A stretch of 64,000 nucleotides of DNA, from NCBI RefSeq assembly GCF_013373865.1, contig NC_050471.1, forward strand, positions 15,380,983 to 15,444,982, read 5' to 3'. The translations under genes were made by a program, and so were the position numbers. The notes under the pieces are model-generated. The model ran no database searches and was not told where the DNA came from. It worked only from the letters and a program-made list of their open reading frames with translations. The DNA is from Monomorium pharaonis (taxonomy: Eukaryota > Arthropoda > Insecta > Hymenoptera > Formicidae). Shown piece by piece: positions 1 through 10,573 of the stretch (position 1 is its first letter; each line of letters opens with the position of its first letter).

Positions 1-12
1 ACGCAATACGCG

Positions 13-202
13 TTAGGCCGAAGGCAGAGAACAAAACGTAGGTGTCGTAGTCGTAGTCGTAGGGTAAGGCAGAGAAAAACGTAAGTCGTAATATACTACT
101 ACTCTAGAGTCTAGAATAGTATACTACGACTTACGTTTTTCTCTGCCTTACCCTACAACTACGACTGCGACACCTACGTCTCGTTCTTTGCCTTCGGCCT
201 TA
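13..202. repeat. Foldback (palindromic) MITE
   Basis: The left arm starting TTAGGCCGAAGGCAGAG returns as its complement ending GCCTTCGGCCTTA, with arms of about 90 bp around a short centre at TCTAGAGTCTAGA. The arms include GTCGTAGTCGTAG triplet-like repeats. The flanks (CAATACGCG to the left, CCATGGGA to the right) resemble the repeat at 16.2 kb, so the foldback probably inserted into a copy of that repeat. No ORF. The palindrome is seen; the mobile nature is inferred. Confidence 0.7.
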
Positions 203-232
203 CACGGAAAATACGTGCCATGGGAATCCAGC

Positions 233-320
233 CGTAGTCGTAGGGTAAGGCAGAGAAAAACGTAAGTCGTACATGTCGTAGTATACTATTCTAGATTCTA
301 AAATAGTAGTATATTACGAC
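233..320. repeat. Partial second copy of the 13-202 foldback arm
   Basis: GTAGTCGTAGGGTAAGGCAG and the following AGAAAAACGTAAGTCGTA repeat the inner part of the 13-202 arm. A short inverted piece follows around a TCTAGATTCTA centre. The outer arm is missing, so this is a truncated or rearranged copy. Confidence 0.6.
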
Positions 321-321
321 C

Positions 322-1054
322 ATAGACATAGTAAGTATAGACCGAGCATTCCGCTATATAAGCGTTGATGTATACGAAAAGAAAGAGAAAAGATATATGA
401 AGAATCTCTTTCTTTTTTTAATGCCGGAGAAGTGGGGAGCACTTCTCCTCATCTCCTCGCGTCGATCCATCATTTCCCCTGTCAGGCTCTCCCTACTACG
501 ATGATATCAGAGAGAGAAAGAGATTCTCCATATTAAAGACCTATAATCAAAGATTCGCCAATGGCGAACACAATTTTGATTAGTCACTTGAATCACATGA
601 TTTATCCGCCATTGCGTACCCACGCTGGGCGAGGAAGAGGGGAGAGTGCTCTGTGTTGAACAGTATAGGTTAAAGGAATATGTGTCAGAAATTATAAGGT
701 AATTCAATCTCTGCACTCTCGAGGGTCACTATATTTTGACGGTACACTCAGGAAGAACAAGAAAAATTAAATTTGCATCTGTTATATGGCTGCGTACAAC
801 TTGGAGCAGGCTCGCATTGTTTACTATCTCCACTACTTCAGACCCCAGCCCCAGACCCCAGCCCCAGCCCCAGACCCCAGCCCCCGGGCCCCAGCCCCCA
901 TCCAGTCTCCGTATGGGTACAAGATGGTGGATAGCAGTCATGGTGGGGGGCCATTGGCGCATCTTTGATTATAGGTCTTTACTCCATATATCTTTTCTCT
1001 TTCTTTTCGTACGCATCAACGCTTATACACAGCGGAATGCTCGGTGTATACTTA
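322..1054. mobile_element. Non-autonomous DNA element with long imperfect TIRs
   Basis: The left end carries GACCGAGCATTCCGC, then GCGTTGATGTATACG. These return inverted at about 985-1050 (GCATCAACGCTTATACAC, then GCGGAATGCTCGGT). Inner inverted matches (AAAGACCTATAATCAAAGAT near 535 and its complement near 965) extend the arms to about 200 bp. A second, single end lies at 15862-15945. A CCCCAGCC microsatellite fills 840-900. There is no transposase, and the short ORFs here are chance. Confidence 0.6.
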
Positions 1055-1175
1055 GGGTGCGTTCGGGGAGACGCTATTAGCGCTATCAGCATCAGTTTAT
1101 CCTTGTTCTACTTTTAATGAGTAATAAAGATGGACTGATGCTGGTAGCGCTAATAGCGTCTCCCCGAACGCACCC
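1055..1175. mobile_element. 121-bp foldback MITE with TTA target duplication
   Basis: Tips are GGGTGCGTTCGGGGAGACGC and its complement, with about 45-bp arms around a loop containing AATGAGTAATAAAGAT. It is flanked on both sides by TTA (1052-1054 and 1176-1178). Three-base duplications suggest a PIF/Harbinger-type origin, which is an inference. The same tip hexamer and loop, with unrelated arms, occur at 52474-52595. Confidence 0.7.
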
Positions 1176-1178
1176 TTA

Positions 1179-1320
1179 GGGTACGTTCGGGGAGACACTA
1201 TTAATGCTACAAACGCTAACGCTATCTGAACTGTTCGTGGAGCCAATAGCGCGATAGTGATAGCGAGTTCCATGAACAGCTACAGCATAGCAAACGCAGT
1301 TGCGCAGTTGGTTAGCCACT
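1179..1320. repeat. Decayed relative of the adjacent foldback
   Basis: Starts GGGTACGTTCGGGGAGACAC directly after the TTA, like the neighbouring element. It then holds a weak inverted pair (CTGTTCGTGGA and TCCATGAACAG). No matching right tip is found. Confidence 0.4.
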
Positions 1321-1329
1321 GCCAGCAAT

Positions 1330-2490
1330 ATTAACAAAATGTTTATATACAGGGTGTTACAAAAGCATCGGATTTGCTTAACACCATGCGATAGAGAATG
1401 AAAATCTAAGAAAAAATGTCTAATACTATTTTTCGATGCGGTAAATAGTTTCGCCTTGATTCATCATTGTAATAAGTCAATAAACGCGGAGGTACAAGAG
1501 AAAGTCAGTGACGGAGAATGCGTGAAGTTGGATCTTCAAGACTGGATCTTTGAGTTTATTATTATTTTTCATCAAAATATGTATATAATAATATACTATT
1601 TTGATTCATTAGACTGCATGTACTGTTTGTCTTGAAATGCAATCCTTTTCTGTACCAATTGCAAATATGTAAACGACTTAAGTATCATTATTATCAATTA
1701 AATTGATTATTAATGTAATCATTTTAGTTTAAATAATATTAATGCAATTCAGGAGCGACATATACGACATAATAGTGCAAAAAAACATAAATTTACATAA
1801 AAAAATAATATTATTTGGACAAACATTAGAAATTTTGGCTTTATAAAACCAAATATATTATTTCAAAATTATTATGAAACCTTGTTGGGGAGAAACTGAC
1901 CCCAGATAATAAGCAAACCAGATATCAGGTGAAGTAAATATTCTTGTTTGAAACATCTCTATCATCTCGAATAGATTAAAGATATGTAAGCGCAAAGCTT
2001 GTAGTAAGATTTAGAATTGCGGATAAACAAATAATAGTCACCAATACATAGACTTATAAACACTAAATATTTACGACGACAAATTAAACTAATCGACAAA
2101 CAATAATTTAAAATCAATTTTGTAAACAGGTTAATCAATCGACCACTGCACATATTCGCTCATGCTCTAATACGATCGATCGTTTTGTTTCACTTTATTG
2201 CTATTCTTATTTTATCCTTAGCGATAACTAGTAAACAATAATAATTATTTTAAAATTCTTAAATAATTCTATGCCATTGCGCTATTCCACCGATAACTAT
2301 GATTCATTCAAGAAAACGGAATAATCAAAATTGATTAACTCGATTGATTAACTTGCGGTCGACCTGCACCGTGAGTAGCGTACGTATCTACCACATGTAT
2401 GTTCATTCACACCGATAATCACGCTCACTGATGTATCCTTGCGGCGCGTAAGGCGATAACTCGTTGGAGCTACCCGAGCATCCTGGGCGC
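1330..2490. other. AT-rich stretch with no supported gene
   Basis: No ORF with domain features and no clear inverted ends. The stretch 2330-2490 is richer in CpG and runs into the LTR-like segment. Confidence 0.5.
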
Positions 2491-3230
2491 CAATTGTTAA
2501 CCGAATTGGAACCACCCCCATACAAAATCTAAAATGTAATTCACATAAAATATATAACCGGAAATTAATCGATAGATTAATAACTAAATTTAATTATAAA
2601 TTTAGATTATGCATCCCTAAAATTAAGATTTTTTTTTGTTTAAATTACACCATGTAAATTTTCGATCGACTTAGATCGCGAATCCTGTTGGATCACCATC
2701 AGGGACGACCTATTTTTACACCATGCGACGAGGTCAGTTGTCACGTACACTTCAAAGAAAAGCCGCATTATGCATCCGACTAGCTAAGATAGTCATGGAG
2801 GGGTAAGGGAGGCTCGATCTATGTGCATCTAAAGGTATATAAACCCTGCAATTAAGACCGACACGCTTTTATGCCGTTTTGATTCGTGCGTGTACTTCGT
2901 GTGCATAGTCGTGTCTTGCAGAACAGTCTTAGAGCGAACCTGAAAGAACAACTTCGATCTTGAAGTCTTGAACCACCCCTGTTCCTCACTGCTATCTTGG
3001 TAAGTCCGTTAACACCGAATTATTGTACTACACTTCTCTTCTGCTTTTGTTCAAGTAGCCTTATTATAATACCCTGTAACCCTATTTTATACATATAAAA
3101 GTATAATTATTAATACAATAAATAAATCTTGAAACTATAATTAATGATAATTATTTATCGTTCTGAGAAGCCTACACAGTGTCCTTAAACCGTATACTAA
3201 GCGACGCGCAGAGTCAAACTATAAAGTAGT
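2490..3230. mobile_element. LTR-like segment, orientation unresolved
   Basis: On the plus strand there is a TGTTAACCG start, a TATA-like TATATAAACCC at about 2837, a leader and AATAAATAAATC at about 3117, the order expected of an LTR. On the minus strand TTAACA is followed by TTGGCGCCCAGGATG, which looks like a primer-binding site after an LTR end. These readings conflict, and no second LTR or polymerase is seen. Treat this as a candidate only. Confidence 0.3.
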
Positions 3231-3392
3231 CCTTTTGAGTTACCATCATAATTCCGCGTGTTTGCAACTCAACCAGGTTTTTCCATCGAACCCTCTTTCA
3301 TTAGGCCAATAGATCTCTCCCTTTCTCTGTCTCTCTTTCCCTTTTCCTTTTTCTAAAGCTCACTATCGACATTCTTGCATTCAAATCCTTAA

Positions 3393-3986
3393 TTTTAAGA
3401 ACTATCTTTAAGATTTCATATTCTATCTCTGGTGCAATAGTGGGTGAGCAAGCGCTCATCTGCCGACGGCGAGACTCAGCCACGCCCGAATATCGCCGCT
3501 TTCTTTCTTGTTTTAAGAATTATTTTAAGATTTCATATTCTATCTCTGGTGCGATAGTGTAGGTGAGCAAGCGTTCATCTGCCAATTGCGAGGCCCTGCC
3601 ACGCATGTATATCGCCGCTTCCTTTTTAATTTTTATAAATTATCTTTAAGGTTTCATATTCTATCTCTGGTGCGATAGTGGGTGAGCAAGCGCTCATCTG
3701 CCGACGGCGAGGCTCAGCCACGCCCGAATATCGCCGCTTCCTTTCTCGTTTTAAGAATTATTTTAAGATTTCATACTCTATCTCTGGTGCGATAGTGTAG
3801 GTGAGCAAGCGTTCATCTGCCAATTGCGAGGCCCTGCCACGCATGTATATCGCCGCTTTCTTTCTCGTTTTAAGAATTATTTTAAGATTTCATATTCTAT
3901 CTCTGGTGCGATAGTAAATAAACAAGAGTTCATTTACCAACTGCGAGGTTCTACCAAGCACGAATGTCGTTGTTCCACTTTAACTT
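3393..3986. repeat. Five-copy 119-bp tandem repeat with alternating unit types
   Basis: Units begin at 3393, 3511, 3631, 3749 and 3868 (spacings 118, 120, 118, 119). All carry TCTATCTCTGGTGC. Units 1 and 3 have CTCATCTGCCGACGGCGAG; units 2 and 4 have TTCATCTGCCAATTGCGAG; unit 5 is diverged. The A-B-A-B pattern means a two-unit block of about 238 bp was duplicated. Confidence 0.85.
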
Positions 3987-4313
3987 TAAGAAATTACTAG
4001 TCAAGCCGCTCAATATTGATCCTAAGGTCATAACTTTCTTTCTCCCGCTTCCTTCTGTCCTTATCTCTTCTTTGCCCAAATAAATAAAAATAAAATAAAA
4101 CAAGATAGTTGCAAACACCGTTTTCCCCAGATTTAACTTTCGAGCCGATACTCATAATTGTTTCCCTCTTTTCCTTATCAATGTAGATCGAATGGCTACA
4201 ACATCCTTTAATTCGTCCAGGCCATTGACGCGAAGCGTCGCCAAGTAAGGACTTAACTAATTAAGTTCTGAGGATATCAAATATTTTCTTTCTTCCTTCA
4301 ACAAAAAGGGTTG

Positions 4314-4817
4314 ATGAAATTCATTCCCCTTAGTAGGCGCGCAGCAAACCGCGTATCATCAAGGTCCTTAACAAGGGAAGAGCTTAAAGATTTCGACAGA
4401 GAAATCCAAGAGTTCCTCAATTTGGAATTGCCTCCTCCGCCAAATAAAGAGGTTGAAGAATCTCCCACCCCGCCCCCTCCTACTAAACGACTGAAACTTG
4501 CTAACACGCCCAAATTCGTATCTACAGATATTTACATTTTTGAAGACAGTTTTTTCCCAAATTTAGATGAAATCCCTGATATAGATCCGACCGTTCCTAT
4601 AAATTATTTGATATCCCCTATAGACAACCACTCCCGACCCTTAGACGACCCAACCCCAGCTAACCCTACCAAACCCCGAACATTAACATACCCCTTCAAT
4701 CCTCAGATTTTTACTTTGGAGGAAATAGACGAGTACATCAAGGAGCAACTGCTCGACGAAGAAGTGGAGAACATGTTGAGGAACGCGCCTCCACCAGGAA
4801 AATTTATATTCAGATAA
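4314..4817 (+). CDS. Intact unrecognised ORF, proline-rich acidic protein
   Basis: The first ATG (4314) gives about 167 residues. I do not recognise the family. The N-terminus is basic (residues 1-22), followed by an acidic helix-like stretch with EELKDFDREIQEFL. Two proline clusters follow (PPPP near 40 and 53). A short basic KRLKL could be a nuclear signal. The C-terminal acidic helix holds EEIDEYIKEQLLDEEVENML. There are no zinc knuckle, protease or membrane segments. The ORF is uninterrupted in a region otherwise full of decayed elements. It lies between the 119-bp repeat and the ATT-rich tract, about 1.1 kb after the LTR-like segment, so a gag-like or element-borne protein is possible. 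A short host gene is the alternative. Confidence 0.45.
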   Translation: MKFIPLSRRAANRVSSRSLTREELKDFDREIQEFLNLELPPPPNKEVEESPTPPPPTKRLKLANTPKFVSTDIYIFEDSFFPNLDEIPDIDPTVPINYLISPIDNHSRPLDDPTPANPTKPRTLTYPFNPQIFTLEEIDEYIKEQLLDEEVENMLRNAPPPGKFIFR

Positions 4818-5253
4818 TCATTATTCGTCATCTTCGGTTGCAACTCCTAGCACCGTCATTATATTAAAACCCATATTATTAATCCATAATCTGGCCTTAT
4901 TAGAATTACATAATTGTCAATCTCCTGTTATAATTATTGTTATCCAATCATTACCTCCTAATTATTGGTATCTATGACTCTCTACTAAAGCCACCATAAT
5001 TGTTGATTTCGTTACGACTATCATTATTATTATTACTATTATTGTTTTTTTTTCTAATGAACTCTCTTGTCATCATCACTATTTACTATTTCTCTAAATT
5101 TTTGCAATTGCTAATTTCGTTACTATTATCACTACTGCTGTTCAATTATTATCTTATTATTATTATAGATTTACAATCTTTGTTATTATAGACACTAACT
5201 TGCGGTTACCATTATTATTATTGTTCAATTATCAAACAGTTATCTTATTGACA

Positions 5254-5622
5254 TATTATTGCTAGTTCTGTCGCAAGTATTATCATTACCATTTAATTGC
5301 AATATTATTATTATTATTGATTTACATTATTATTATTGAATTATTATTATTGAAGTTACCAACTTTCAGTTATTATTACTATTATTGCCATTTGATTATT
5401 ATCTCATTACTATTGTTGATTTATAATCTTTACTACTATATTATTGCTAGTTCTGTCGCAAGTATTATCATTACCATTTAATTGCAATATTATTATTATT
5501 ATTGATTTACATTATTATTATTGAATTATTATTATTGAAGTTACCAACTTTCAGTTATTATTACTATTATTGCTATTTGATTATTATCTAATTACTATTG
5601 TTGATTTATAATCTTTATTACT
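5254..5622. repeat. 185-bp tandem duplication inside the ATT tract
   Basis: GCTAGTTCTGTCGCAAGTAT occurs at 5261 and again at 5446. The following roughly 180 bp match with few differences. Confidence 0.85.
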
Positions 5623-6183
5623 ATATATAGTGTCGACTTTTAGTTACAACTATTATTGTTCGACTACCAACCAGCTATTTTACTGCCACTATTATTTAAG
5701 ATCCTACGGAACTCTTGTAGTCGCTGATTTTGTCGTGATCATTATTATTATTTAATTATCATATTATTACCGTTGATTTACAATCCTTATTATTTAAGTT
5801 ATCAACTTTCAGCTATTATTATGATTATTATTCAACTATCAACTAATTATTCAATTGTTATTATTATGTGTACGATCTTACTAAACTCTTGTAACTGCTA
5901 ATTTTGTTGCGACTATCTTTATTATTATCCAACCACCAACCAATTTATCTCGTCGTCATCACTAGTTACAATTTTATTGAGCTCTCGCCATTGCCAACTT
6001 CGCCTATCTTATTATTATTATTATCGCTATTTAACTGTTATCTTATTACTATTATTGCCTTATAACCTTTACCGTTGGAGTTATCAATTTTCAATTATCA
6101 TTATTATTATTCAACTATTAAACAGTTATCCTATTGATATTATCATTTATAATTTCACTAAGACTTTGTAATTGCTAATTATT

Positions 6184-6186
6184 ACG

Positions 6187-6242
<56 letters not shown>
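6184..6242. repeat. Near-perfect (ATT)n microsatellite, about 19 units
   Basis: An uninterrupted ATT run at the right end of the degenerate tract. It is the youngest part of the tract. Confidence 0.9.
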
Positions 6243-6243
<1 letters not shown>

Positions 6244-6439
6244 ACTCAGTTATCTTCTTATTGTCATGACTATTTTATAATCTTTATTATAAAGTTATCA
6301 TATTGTCGCCAGAATTGTCCATATTTGCTACCACCTACTACTATTCTGATTTTATCGCCCTTATTACCATTCTTGTTACTCGTAAGTCATTGTCGCTCTT
6401 ACTACTATAGAGTAAGCCTACTCAAGACCCTTGAGTAAG

Positions 6440-7140
6440 AACTTCTCATAGAAACCCACCAAACTCAGTTATTTTGTCCAAATGTCTTACAACCCAGCTA
6501 ATAATTGAATCAACCCTAGCTCTCATATCCCAGGGTATTGCCGGCCCAGCAGGTAGCCCAAAAAGAGAGAGAGCGCCCCTTTACCTACTGCCGAGGTAAG
6601 TAGAATAAAGGAAGGTCCGTCGTCCAGAACGTAACACTGTGCAAGAAATGAAGATAAAAGGAACAGACCATTCACTCGGAGTCGGGTCGAATCAACAAAT
6701 CGAAAACGCTATAAGGGTGACGTCCCATGACGCGTATTACGATACGCGCGTATCGGGCGTATTAAATTTCGACCAATGACAGACTATCCGCCGTTTTTGA
6801 TGTTCCGCGTTGACGATCCGCAGAAATTCATAATCGAGCGGATTGCACACATACATATATTGATGCACAGTCGTATATTGTTACATGACCGCGAATTTAG
6901 AACTCACTCCGATCCGGCTCGAAGGACCAAATTTGCTTGTGCGTGCGTAGGGTAAACGCGATCGCACGGAGAGAATGCCGGGATCCGTCCACGGGGGGTG
7001 ATAGGAAGAAAAAAGAGGCGATGGTGTCACTCACACTTTAATTATTTATTTAAAACCGGACGTCCGGCGTGAGGGGCGACCCGTAGCTTTTACAATCTTA
7101 CGAAGATCTTGACACGTCCCGATATTACGCCCCCTATAAC
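6440..7140. other. No supported gene; carries one dispersed repeat end
   Basis: AGGGTGACGTCCCATG at about 6715, followed by GATACGCGCGTATCG, matches the complement of the repeat at 16.2 kb. The rest is mixed-composition DNA with no convincing ORF. Confidence 0.5.
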
Positions 7141-7149
7141 CATTTCTGC

Positions 7150-8214
7150 TGTGACAAATGTTGGCAACAGATTCTGTTGCCAAAAAGGCGACAAATGAGA
7201 AACATATCTTGTCATTGTAAATACTATTAGCAAATATTCAGCAAATATTTAGCAACGTCTGTCATCAGAATACATGACAAAATAATAGTGAACTGCGAGC
7301 AGATTTATTGAAAGTATTGATAACAGATTGACGACAAACACCAAAGTGCAAACAATGTCAGCAAATTGCCTGTAGAAATGCAGCAACATTTGTGTGTCAA
7401 AGTACGCGACAGATTGATACCAGAAATGCAGCAGATCTGTCGAAATGTCAAATTGGCAATAAAAAGTGCGGCACCGTCGATAGGCGGCTTACTTTCTCGG
7501 GAGTAAAATGCAGTCAACTCGCTACATAAAGACCACTCGCAGCGCGAAGGTAAGCAAAAATTATCTTTCTTCGCTGCGCCTGCGGAAGAGTCCGATGTGG
7601 CGGAGGACCACCACATTATACTTTTATGAAACAGAACTAGTAGTATTTTCATTTTTTTGGAATGAGATTTAACTACAAAGAAATTTAATGAAATTAATTG
7701 CACCTAGAATAGATGATATACCTGCGATATAAATGGAGAAAATAGATAGGTCAATTGAGGCCCCTCTATAGGAAATATTAGATGCTAAGGAGAGGGTTGG
7801 GTAAATTATTTAATCTGTTCCTACTCCTGAATTAATAAATCTTCCCAGGAGATTGCTTACATCGATTCTCAAATAAAATTATAACTGTGATGAAAGAAGA
7901 AATGAAAAAATTCGACAAATCTGTCGCCAATCTGTCATCATTTATGAATACAGATCTGTTGCATATTTGGCGCAAATCTGCTGTGAGTTTACGTTGCAAC
8001 ATCTGTTCTCAATTTGCTGCGTGAATTTGTCATTGTATTGCTAGTGACAGGTCTGCTCTGGTGTTGCACCCAATTTGTTATCAGGATTTAATAACAATTT
8101 TTGCTTGCAATTGAGGCGCACTCGAGGACACAGTAGGCCATGGTTTTGGCAGCCTGATTCCGCAAGAAATTTTTAGCAGTCTGCTGACAATTTGGTATCA
8201 AATGGTTAGCTGGG
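7150..8214. mobile_element. Long copy of a dispersed non-autonomous element
   Basis: The left part (TTAGCAAATATTCAGCAAAT at about 7227) and the right part (AGTGACAGGTCTGCTCTGG at about 8043, ending TTAGCTGGG) both recur at 61227-61553. The intervening roughly 700 bp are absent there. The copy is full of GCAAAT and CAGCAA words. No transposase is visible, and I do not recognise the superfamily. Confidence 0.65.
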
Positions 8215-8839
8215 GCTGCCTGTAATCGATGCAGAAATCTTGAAGAGCCTCTAGATCGAAGCTCTCACAAATCCGGAAATCTTGCGCGCAATCCGACGGA
8301 GATCTTGGGCACGAGGCAGAGAACGTTCGCGGGAAAGATACGGCCACCCGCGCACGTGATGCACTCACACATTCACACAAATACGCGAACTTAAGAATCA
8401 ACTAACATAAGTTGCCGAATTAGGAATGGAACAGAAGTGAATCCCCGCAGCTAGGATCGGCGGATGACGCGAGAGATCTGCGGGACGATCTAATGTCGGT
8501 GCCGGGCTGCGAGAGACTGCCTAATTTTTCATCGTAAGACAATTACGATCGCGGAGGCGAAAAAAAGGGCGGTAAGGGAACGGATCTCGAGACTTATTTG
8601 GGCATTGATTTTGACGTGCCCTTTTTTGGGCATGTTTATTTGCATAGTTACCACGATGTGAGAAAACGAAAGACGCGCGCGTGATGAGCTAGTGACAGCG
8701 CCGTGCGACTGGATGCATCGAAGGAATGAACTACAAGGAGCGCGATGGCTGTCAGCAGCTCTCACTACTCGCGGATAAAACAAAGCAAAAAGAAAAAATG
8801 TTAAAATTCTATTGAAATTGTTCTAGTCTCAAACTGAGT
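8215..8839. other. Unassigned, relatively GC-rich stretch
   Basis: Contains CpG-rich segments (GACGCGAGAGATCTGCGGG) but no ORF with recognisable features, and ends at the P-like element. It could be old host regulatory or exonic DNA or part of an element. Confidence 0.4.
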
Positions 8840-10156
8840 ACTAGAGATGTAGGTATTCTCATCCGCCATTTTGGATCCACTTGGCTGACAGCATGAAGGA
8901 ACTTTATGACTGACAGATAGTAGAGGAAATTCGGCGGGTATTCTCTGATACAATATTGGTAGAAAAATTAATGTTATACTTGGTGTTGCGTGTATTGTAG
9001 TACATTTACATTTTTTTTGTACGCTGAAAATATTATTTTAGGTTATATTAATCAAATATTTAATTGGCATTATTTCGCTCAACATTTGGTAGCTATTATC
9101 AAATTCTTTTTTTAGTGTAGTATTGGAATCGTCAGAGTTATCGGCAAGTAAATTGCAATTTCAAGATGCCTTGCTGCATTGTAGTAAATTGTAGCAATAG
9201 GTCCGAAAAAAGTTGGAAATTATTCAGGTTCCCGGTAAGTGATCGGCGGGTAAAGTGAGTGCAAAATATACGACGCGGAAATAATTGAACACCAACTGAG
9301 GCTTCGCGTTTGTGTGAAGTACGTTTTATCTTTTACTGTCTGTCAATGTGAAACCGCGAAATATGTAATACTCTGAACATTTTTTCTAGAAACATTTTGA
9401 AAATTCACAACTTGAAAGACATCGATCCGATGGTCTAAGAAAGTTAAAACCAAATGTCATCCCAACATTATTTAACGTACCAAATCCGCCACCCATAATC
9501 GATCTATCTCCGCGGAAATCACTGTATAAAGTAATTTTATCAGACAAATTGAAAGTAGTATAAAGTAAAAGACAGTAAAATACGAAGATTTTCTCTCTCC
9601 AGAATCCTGAAAAAAATGCTGCTTTCGCCAATTTGGAAACAGCGAAACTTGCCAGACCTGAACAGGAGGTAAATTTTGAGAATTAATCTGCATTAATATT
9701 ACGAAGAATTTAGTTCATGTTTCGGAAAAAATCATTTGTATTAAAATATTTTAAAAATTGACAAATGCCGAATATAAAAATATGCCGAGAAAAGAGGCTG
9801 AGCTAAATCATGTACCAGAACTTGTAGATATACCAAGAATTTCAGAGAACGAGGTAATTCAAGAAACCTATTTCACAGAAACACATTTTTTAGACTCATT
9901 TTATGGAACTCATTTTATTAATTTTATTTATTGGCAGGTAGACGAGCTATCACAACTGAGGCGTGAAAATAAAAAATTGCTAAAGCAATTGCAAACAGAG
10001 CGAGTGGACTTACACGAGTTGGTGGTAGAGAATCAGAAATTACGGGACCAAATAAACGTTATGGAGAAAACAAAGCGATCGTTCTTAAATAACGATCAAA
10101 TTAAATTTTTGGAGCAAGGTCGAATATTGCACTGGCCCAACGACGGTATTGTAAAA

Positions 10157-10387
10157 GGGAGCGCCCTAGATGCGCACAGTAATAAACGGACACAGCAAGC
10201 TGAGTGAAACGGACAGACCAAATGCGCACGGACCAGATGCACACGGACCAAATGCGCACGGACCAAATGCGCACAGACTAAACGGACACAGTAACCAACA
10301 AACTTACCACATGGGTTGCGACTTTTCGGGCACCTCTACCGACGTGGTGGGTGCGGGAGGGAGGGGGGCGAAGCTCCCCTTGCACCC

Positions 10388-10435
<48 letters not shown>

Positions 10436-10573
10436 AAAACATTCTCTGCACCATATAGGTTTGCGACTGTGCGCATTTGGTCCATGTGCATCTGGTCCGT
10501 GCGCATTTGGTCTGTGTCCGTTTCATTCAGCCTGCTGTGTCCGTTTATTACTGTGCGCATCTGGGACTCACTC
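10157..10573. mobile_element. Foldback element A: 15-bp-unit arms around a shared core
   Basis: Flanked by perfect TTGTAAAA duplications (10149-10156 and 10574-10581). Deleting the insert and one duplicate restores the transposase frame exactly. The tips are GGGAGCGCCCTAGATGCGC and the complement of GAGTGAGTCCCAGATGCGC. The roughly 95-bp arms use 15-bp units such as GGACCAAATGCGCAC. The core holds CACATGGGTTGCGAC, a G-rich hairpin (GGAGGGAGGGGGGCGAAGC), (GT)n at about 10390-10434, and CATTCTCTGCACCATATAGG. It is non-autonomous. The 8-bp duplication fits the hAT or P superfamilies. Confidence 0.85.

Larger units (their letters stand above)
4830..6440. repeat. Degenerate ATT/TTA trinucleotide tract
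   Basis: About 1.5 kb of interrupted TTA/ATT repeats with recurring words such as GTTACCAACTTTCAG. Open frames here encode only Leu/Ile/Tyr runs and are not genes. It looks like an old microsatellite that grew by local duplication. Confidence 0.85.

Noticed and set aside
5000..6438. Leu/Ile-rich frames resembling membrane proteins
   Set aside because: Products of the ATT trinucleotide tract.
10278..10526. 82-codon minus frame with Thr-His run
   Set aside because: Lies wholly in foldback A and its GT repeat.
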